Positions 56,113-64,000 of a DNA stretch of 64,000 bases are shown one piece after another; position 1 is the first letter of the stretch, and every line of letters starts with the position of its first letter. Source of the DNA: Luscinia megarhynchos (Eukaryota > Chordata > Aves > Passeriformes > Turdidae); contig JAPFBE010000002.1 in NCBI GenBank assembly GCA_034336665.1, positions 30,979,406-31,043,405 on the forward strand, in the 5' to 3' direction. Under the pieces are notes generated by a model, which was not told the DNA's origin, made no database searches, and saw only the letters and a program-made list of their open reading frames with translations. Position numbers and translations under genes: made by a program.

Positions 56113-56224
56113 GTTCCTGTGACATATGAGAGAGGCAGGCATCAGGGCAGTGTAGGGTCTTGTAAGGAGTTCCTGTGACGTATGAGAGAGGCAGGCATCA
56201 GGGCAGTGTAGGGTCTTGTAAGGA
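56113..56224. repeat. 56-bp tandem duplication, two copies
   Basis: Two adjacent 56-base units (56113-56168 and 56169-56224), each starting GTTCCTGTGAC and ending GTCTTGTAAGGA. They differ by a single base (ACATA in the first, ACGTA in the second), so the duplication is young. A third unit does not continue beyond a few bases. Confidence 0.97.
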
Positions 56225-59200
56225 GTTTGTTCTGGAAGGTCCAGGTTGTCAGATGCCATCCCTGGGGTATCAGCCAGAGGGGTAGAGAGCATCGACAGTA
56301 ACACTCATAGCAGAGTTTGTTCTTTGTTCTGTATGGCATGGACTAGGTGGGGGTAAGTAGGGTTGTGGCAGAGTGATCCCCTGCTTTTTTTACAGGTTAG
56401 TTCAAGCAGCAGTGATGCACAATGACTCATTAGGCCAAAGGGCACACTATAGGGTCAGTTCTTTCACCATCCCTCTGTGTACACATACAGCTGCTTGGAA
56501 TAGGATGATGTGACATAATCTGAGCTAGGGTGCTCACTGGCAATTTCAGCTTAACTGTCATGAAAAAAGGACACGAACACACATATTTATTTCTTATCCT
56601 GAAGGCACATTTGGACAAAGCATAAGAATTGTAATTTATTATGCATCACATTATATATATTTTACAATTAGACAATTTATGCTAATGAGATTTTTTTACA
56701 GGTATTTAGCTCTAAACATCATAACACTTTGAGATGATATTACTGGGGAACAGCATAGATACCTTGATGTTTTTAATGGAATTAAAGCATAAAAAAAGAA
56801 AATTGAGGGTAGAGATTGTTCTGGAAATAAGAAAATGCAATTTTGCAGGAACAGTATCATTTAATGAATTATGTGACTAGAAAGAAATAATGTGAGCAAA
56901 TAATAAATTAATTTTGAGATGCCTAACTGAAAATTCAGAAGGAGGAGCTGGTAACAGAACATGTGGATTACGACAGTAGAAGAATTTACATACTGGTAAC
57001 TAGTTTAGACAAAGAATGGGGAGAAATGGCAAATAAGCAGCATTTCTAAAGATTTTTAGTTTGGTAGGGGAGAAAGATCCCTCTCAGATTGTAGAGAGTC
57101 CAGCTGGAGAAATGTCCATAGCAGTCAATTCACTGAGAGCATGGACAATCACACAGCTAAACAGCATTTGTCTTCTACTTTGCTGTGCTGTGCTGTAACT
57201 TAATTTGTTTCAGAGCAGCGTTTCATACTTCTGATACTCTAATGAGTGTTCTGCTTTGTGACTTCTTATCCTCTGTATTAAAATTTCTAAGTAGCTGATC
57301 AAAAAGAGATGAAGCTAATAATCTAATGAACTGATTGGTGTTGTAATTAATTGTGCTCATCTGATTAGTCAACAACCAAAGCTGATTTACCCTCCTTTCT
57401 TCTCAAGGCACTGCACTGATAATGGTTTTTCAGGACTGCAAAATAGATGCAGGAAGGCACTTGAAACTTAGATGTGACAGAGAGATTGCTTTGTAGGTTA
57501 AGGGAATCATCTCACTTGAGCAATCACAATCCTACTTGTTTGTTCCTCCAGGGTGATAGGATTGCTTTTTGCTTGTGGATTTTCTGGAACCTAATCTTTA
57601 TTCATAAGATTTTTAGAGTGGTAACTTTGCTAAATATAGCTATTTACATTGTTTCTGGTCTTATTTTTGCAATTACCTTTATCGCTGAGTTCTAAAACCA
57701 AGGCAATACTTTGATTCATAAGACCTGAGAAGAAGTGCATTACTGATAATGCTTTTAAATGTTTCAAACTTAAGGGCAGAGACAAGCAGACTCACTGAGC
57801 TTAAGTGTCTACCAAAGTATATGAAAGGAATATGCAATATGTTGTAATACCTCATCCAAAACTTTTAGGATTGGTTTAGTAACAACAGTGTCAACTTAAA
57901 AATCAGCATAGAAAAGTGAAAATCAGAGCATAAAAAGTTGAATCTTATGTCAAAGTGGAATCCAAAATTCATTTCTGACGCCATTGTGTATTCTCATATT
58001 TATACAGCTAGAAAGTCACATCTGAACTGTCATCTAGCCCAAATAGAATACTTGTTCTAATAAGAGTAAGAAACCAAAATGACAGTGTCATGGTGTCCTA
58101 TCTCAGGGTTTAAAGTACTTTTTTCTCATACAGATCTCTCTTGAGTTACTATGTCTGAAACAAGCTCTATTTCTCTTTTTTGTTTTTTTGTTGGTTTTTT
58201 TTTTTTCCAAGATGTAGCTTCTGTGTTTGCCTAGAAACACTTTCACATCCCTTTATCATCGAACTCGGACAACCCATTTCAGCTTCCATCTTTTCAAAGG
58301 GTTTATCTGGAAATAAATGAATAAAATTACTGGGTTTATACCTCAATCACAGACTTGTCTTCTTGTATCATGTTGTAGGAGTTTGACAGTTGTGGCACTT
58401 GGCTTTTTACTACATGTGTTTGGTTGCTCTTAAACTGAATTTGTGTGGCCCGTGGGTCTATTTGGCATATAGATTGTTTTCCATGTAACAGGCTCTTCAC
58501 TGGATATTTAAATGGGCTGTTTTTTCTGGGACACTAGCTGACTTCTTACTGTTCCATTTATGTGTATGACCCACAGAGGAGACCAAGACAGGACCTACAA
58601 TTTACGCATTAAAGCACTTTTTTCTTTTATAATTGTCAGTTAAGAGAATTTATGGACAACAGGACTCAGTAGAATGCAAGACACTCAAATGATTGAGAAA
58701 GTTTTAATGCAGATATTGGGCTTCAAATCACTTCCTTCTTTGCTTCTGTGAGGTAGTGCAATGACATTCTTTGCACAAAGACTTCTGAGCATTCTGGGGA
58801 CCCAGTTCTAAGTGACTTGTTAGAATGGAGCAGAGGATGCTCCAGAGGGTGCCAAATATCCGGTACTGAGTTCATCATTACTTGGGAGAGGGGAGAAAAG
58901 GATGCACAAATTAGTCCTTTAAGAAATATCTTTATTTAACAAGTAAACTTTAATAAAGTATAACCCAAAGTCTCCTTTTCATAGGTTTTGCTCTGAGATT
59001 TTGGGTTGGTTTTTTTCTGATTACAGAAATTATACTTGTGAGACTTTTTCATAGATTTCGTTGTTATTGTTGTTTAGGTGTTTCATTAAATAAGCAAACT
59101 GGTCTGTTAGAAAAAGCATCATGCTTATATTTTTAATTAACTGTTAATTTCATGTGGTGGTCTGGTCCTTTTCTATTGCTAGTCCCTAGTGCTAAGCTAT

Positions 59201-62200
59201 TTCAGGTAAAACCTGGCAGCAGGTCAGGAATGTATTTAGGCCCCATGTTGGATTCTGAAGTTTTACTTTTATCCTAACCAACTCAGGCGTTGAAATATTT
59301 CTGAGTGTATAGAAAAGAGGCTTGTGTGTATTCCTGAAAAGCACAAGAGCTACACTGGGATTAAGTCAAGGGGAAAGAGCTGTCAAAACTAAGACTTTTT
59401 GTTTTCGTTTGTTAGTACTAGTTGTTCTTAAGATAAAAAAAAAGGTCAAATACTTCAAAGGATGGCAAGAAATTTCACACACTATGAGAAGTTGGCTAAA
59501 TTCCTTTTCCAAGTTTCAGGTATGAATGAAAATCCTTTTCCCCAGCTGTGATGGAAGGAGAGTGATTTTTCTCTACCACTAAAATTATATTAGAGAAATA
59601 ACATTCAAACAATTTTATAAAGAGATCTCAGCAGTGTAAGGCATGTTGGTACACTCAGAATAATATTTTAGGCAAAGTAAATTACTTCGTTTTACAAACA
59701 GTATATTCCTTTGATGCTTACTATAAATTGCAAAGCATTTTGTCTGCTTCTTTTCAATTGTTCTTAAGAATGCAGTCGTAATGACAAGTTTTTTTCCTGA
59801 CACTATAGCCTGCAAAAAATAAAATGGGATATTTTCAGTCATGTGGAAGTATTTTTGCCAGGGCAGCTCATGCAAATCAAAAACTTTGCCACAAACTTAA
59901 ACAGGACAAATAGAGGTTTCATCTTTTAGTGGAGAAGAAAAGTAGAAATGATGTAAAATAATCTGAATTATAATACTTCAGAAATTTCTTGAATGATTAA
60001 TGTAGAGAAGGGCAATTAAGAACATCAAAACAGAACAATATATAATAATTTTAAGAAAAGAACCTGATAAACAATAGGTAGAATGAGGTTAATTGAAAAC
60101 TGTTTATGTCTGGTCAGTTTTGTTCTGAGTAAGATAACAAGCTGAACAGAAAAATGAAAATGGACTAGTTTCCAATGCTGAAGTATCTGACACAGTAATT
60201 TTGAGTTTTCACAGTGACAGGAAGTAAATATGGAATGAGACCAGTAATACTTCCTCAGGGCATACTCCCACTGGCCACAAAGGTGTTTCACTGAGTGCTG
60301 GTGGGGGGGAGTGATACCAGCATTTGGCAGCCTCAGTGCCATCCTTCTCCTCAAATTTGTCCTGTTACTCTTTGGTCCATGCAAGGAATAAGAGCTGTAG
60401 AGCCCTCTAGACAATAGTTCTGTAGGACAGAAGTGCCTGAGATGATGCTGGTGTTCAGTGCTGGATCTTCAAAAGCTGATGCTGTTGTATTTCCATTCTT
60501 GCAGTCTTTAGCACATATAGAGCTCCATTTAGCAACATTACAATTGTAAATGGAGAAAAGTGTTTTGACCTTGACATATTTAAACTATTCCCGTTATGAC
60601 CTTCAAAGTCTTCAAAGCAGCTCTTCCCAAGGGCAGTAAGTGACATAGTATTTCAGCTGTTTCTGAATGAACAGGTAGTGTATTAGGAGCTGTATAAAGA
60701 GATGAGCATTAATGAGTGCAGTGATTTTTATGAAGCCAAATACTAAATGTCAGAGAAATTAAATATCAAAACAGAAAATTGATGCATGTAGGAATTTTTA
60801 TACCATAATTTAAAACATTCCCTCAATACACTATGTGTAATTCTGTGCATTGTAGTTAAATAGAATTGCACATCAGATGAATACACAGCAAAAGAGGAGA
60901 CGGGTAGTGTTGCATTTTAGGCCATGGGAGAGTGGCAAAAAAGATAACGCAACATAGTTCCTTGTGCAATGGAGAAACAAGAGAGAGAGCTTTATTTAAA
61001 GAAACACTACATATATATAGGGTAGTACCTGCAAAACAAAATAGAAAAGACTCATTGGCCCAAGAAGGCAACACCTTTTTGAAAACATACTTTCTGCAAA
61101 ATACCATGAGACATACAGCTCTCACATACCTTGCAGGTGTATAATCATTGTTATAATTTCTTGTCCATGTGGAGCCTGAGAAACTCAAGGCTTCAAGGCT
61201 GCTTTTTCCCTGGTTCCCAGCAGTATCCAGGGTAGTTAGAAATTTTTTTCTTTCAGATGAGGCTATGGCTGATTATACCATGAACTCTTTGTTCAAAATT
61301 GTTTATGACAGAAAATTTGGTGTGGTTTTGGGTTTGGCTTTATGGAGACAGTTTCTTAGAAGATGTTTCTTGCAGTTCATGTGCTTTCCAATTGTATCTT
61401 TCAAAACTATCAAAATAGCAAAAAATGATGTTAGGAATCAACTACCACAGAGTTAGGAGTTCACAAATCACACAGAGCAGTCATTAAAAACAATGCATTT
61501 AGCCTTAGGATTGGACATGCAGAAGCACAGCAGTAAAAGACACCTGTTGAGTGCTTGACTTGGTAGGCTAATTGCTCTGTTTGAAAACAACAGGTACTGC
61601 TGAACAATCAAAGCTAAATCACATTGTCATAGCATATGACAGAAAGGTTAATAACCAAGACTGTATCCACATTAGGCTGTCAGGTCTTTGTCTAATTACA
61701 AAGTACTCTTTTAAAGTGAAAGTGTTACCTAAGAGAGTAAGATCTCTTTTAGGCCAAATTGCTTGTTGACATAGAATGGGTTTTTTTTAACTACAGTTGA
61801 GCTATTCTAATTAATGCAAGACAGTTTTCCAAACTTATGTTATACTTAATCCACATGCAGGATTGCCAAACTCTGACAACTGGCTTATAGATTAATAAGG
61901 CTCTAAGTGGTGCTAAGAATACTTAGCAAGAAGAAATCTTGCTGATTTTGGTGATACTGCACTTAACTGTCATTCAGACCAGGAAAAGTTAAAGGGAGAT
62001 CTGTGGCAGTGACTGAAAAATCTATTGTAATTTATTTTTACTTCCAAACTATATACTGATTTTGTAGTCACTGAAAACTTAACACTTAGAAACTCCTAAT
62101 AATGAAAAATAAACCATCTTGTGTTTTCTTAGGTTTTGTCTCAGTGCCTTGTTTAAATGTCTGTTTTATCTGAGAAACAGCTATCAGCTAGTTTCGTTTT

Positions 62201-64000
62201 CAGTAGTAAGAGATAATTTTTAAAAGTCTTAGAGTACAATTAATGAAAAAAAATCAGAATTTGTCTAAAAGTTACAATAGTAACCAAAAATACTATGGCT
62301 AACCTATTTATTCCATGTCCAAAGGCTGCACTGAGTACTTACAAATAAGCCAATGTGGCTCGAGATCTGCTCCAATTGTATGGTCACAGGGTCTGCTGAC
62401 AACTCTGAGCACACTTGATGGACACATGCATGGTGTTGATTGCTTCATTTTGTGTCTGTGTCACTGTATTAGACCCTTGCAGCAAAGAGCCCAAATGCTG
62501 ACAGAAACAGCTGGGAATGTACAGAAAAAGCAATAGCTCTTAGGGGATTGTGTGTTACATTGCAGGCCAGCTCAGAGGATCATCACCACTGCACCCTCTG
62601 ATGGGACTGGGGATGCCAGCTTGCCCCTGAGACAAGGCTTGGTCCCTGAAGGAGAAATGCTCAGTCAATCAGACAGAAGTAGAACAGGCAGAGTATAAAA
62701 GAGCACATCTAGAGGAGGCCGGTTCCAGGGTGGGGTTTTGTTTGTTTGGGTTTTTAACTAAAATTAAAGTATTTAATGTGCCAGTTGTAGCTCAGTTGCT
62801 CAGTATTCTGAGGGCTTTTCCCTTGCTAGGTATCCTGGGACAAACATAATCACAGTTGCTATATTAATGGGGTTGATATAATTCTTGATTTATGTAAACC
62901 TTTCCCCCTTGCTGTGAAAAATCTCTTTTTGGTGACTATTAAAACATGTAGAAAGATTAAAAAGATTGAGGCTTTTATGATTAGTCCCTTTTACACTAAA
63001 CTTCTTGGAATACTTATATACTTGGAAGGCCCCTGAAATTTCATGCCGAAGATGACTTGTGCTTTTCCACCTAATTTAGGATATTATCCTTCCTGTGTCT
63101 CTTTTTATCATGGAGCTTTGAGGAATACCTGTCTCAATTTCACTTTTGCTACATGCAGAGTATTTGTTTTCAACCATTATCTTGCATGGCTGCAATGAGA
63201 TCTACAATCTTCAGACTGGTAGGTGCTGTAGGAAAGAACCTACTTGACATGACCTGAGCATGCTTAGGGAGAGCAGGTGCAGATGCTTTAATTCTGTCTT
63301 TGAGATGGATAAAACTGCCACTGGGAGTAGTGTCAACAGCTTGCTAAATACTCCTATATCCAGAGGTCATGTCTCAGCACACTGGCTTTTGTCCTCTGGA
63401 TGATCTTTCCATAGAAATCAATGTCCCTCCCCTGTATAAGGCAGGTGATTTTAGTTATCCTAGGTTCATAAGGATATTGCTCTGAACCTCCCACACTTTG
63501 TATGAATGTATGGAAGATGACCCCTGAAGCAGAAAGAAATTGCTTGGTACCACCCATCTTTCCCCTTCCTCAAAGCCTGGCAATGGCATTGAGCAGCTAA
63601 TGCAGGTGCCGGGGTTGACAGGAGTCAGGTGTGTGTTGCACAGTGCACTCCTTTATGCTGCACCCTTCATATCCCTAGAACATTGGGTTGACATGCCATA
63701 GGTATGGAGGATCATGCCTGCTGGTGGTTTTCAGGTGATGATATGATAGTTGGCACATTTTCTCATGAAACTGAATTATTTTAGTTCTCTTCCCATTCCT
63801 AAGTAATTAGCAAAGTCAATCTGCCATTTGTTCAGAAAAGCAGTTTGATGAGCTGTGTTCTGAGCTCTTGCTCTGTCTGTTCCTAGTGTTCCTCTCTTGA
63901 GAAAAAGCTGTTTACATTAGCTGGCTTTTAGAGGTCTAACTGGGACCTTCTGACTAAACTGAGAGATATTCTTCAGTCCCTCTGTATTCTTGGTATTCCT

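Noticed and set aside
62779..62850. tRNA-like stretch with an A-box-like TAGCTCAGTTGC
   Set aside because: The B-box position (GGTATCCTGGG) does not match GGTTCGANTCC and no cloverleaf can be drawn; at most a decayed tRNA-derived SINE.

Overview
The window is intronic and exonic DNA from a vertebrate nuclear genome, almost certainly a bird. The evidence is (1) three short coding exons with GT/AG splice sites separated by introns of about 21 kb and 14 kb, (2) several copies of the avian/reptilian LINE CR1, some with the typical ...ATTCTATGATTCTAT-type 3' end, (3) an LTR remnant resembling a repeat common in neoavian genomes, and (4) no bacterial-style gene packing. No complete gene lies inside the window.

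The only gene I can support is CTNND2 (delta-catenin / NPRAP), on the + strand. The exons are at 1892-2024, 23266-23479 and 37660-37843. They splice together in one reading frame (phases match at both junctions) and encode 176 consecutive residues of the armadillo-repeat domain. Paralogue-specific residues ([29 protein letters not shown]) separate it from CTNND1, PKP4 and ARVCF. The next expected exon (starting at the NVSSAGEEAR segment) was not found before position 64000, so the third intron here exceeds 26 kb.

Layout: 1-1891 end of an upstream intron; 1892-2024 exon A; 2025-23265 intron with a CR1 fragment (7464-7828), an antisense LTR remnant (9666-9895), an AC microsatellite with a cruciform-capable flank (13192-13236), a perfect (GATA) array (18009-18094), a MIR-like SINE (19428-19495) and an antisense CR1 (21381-22130); 23266-23479 exon B with a weak donor; 23480-37659 intron with an antisense MIR-like SINE (25899-25990), a CR1 3' tail (27255-27309), a TA/TAGA repeat and an 18-base T run; 37660-37843 exon C; 37844-64000 intron with three same-sense CR1 copies (46784-47065, about 50590-51960, 54234-54840) and a recent 56-bp tandem duplication (56113-56224).

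The rest is AT-rich intron sequence. The open reading frames of 60-180 codons scattered through it look like chance or repeat-derived frames. I found no RNA gene, CRISPR array or clearly novel system. The most useful observations are the weak splice donor of exon B, the Arg-to-His-type residue in exon C, the two young or polymorphic repeats, and a few unassigned AT-rich blocks that could be conserved enhancers.
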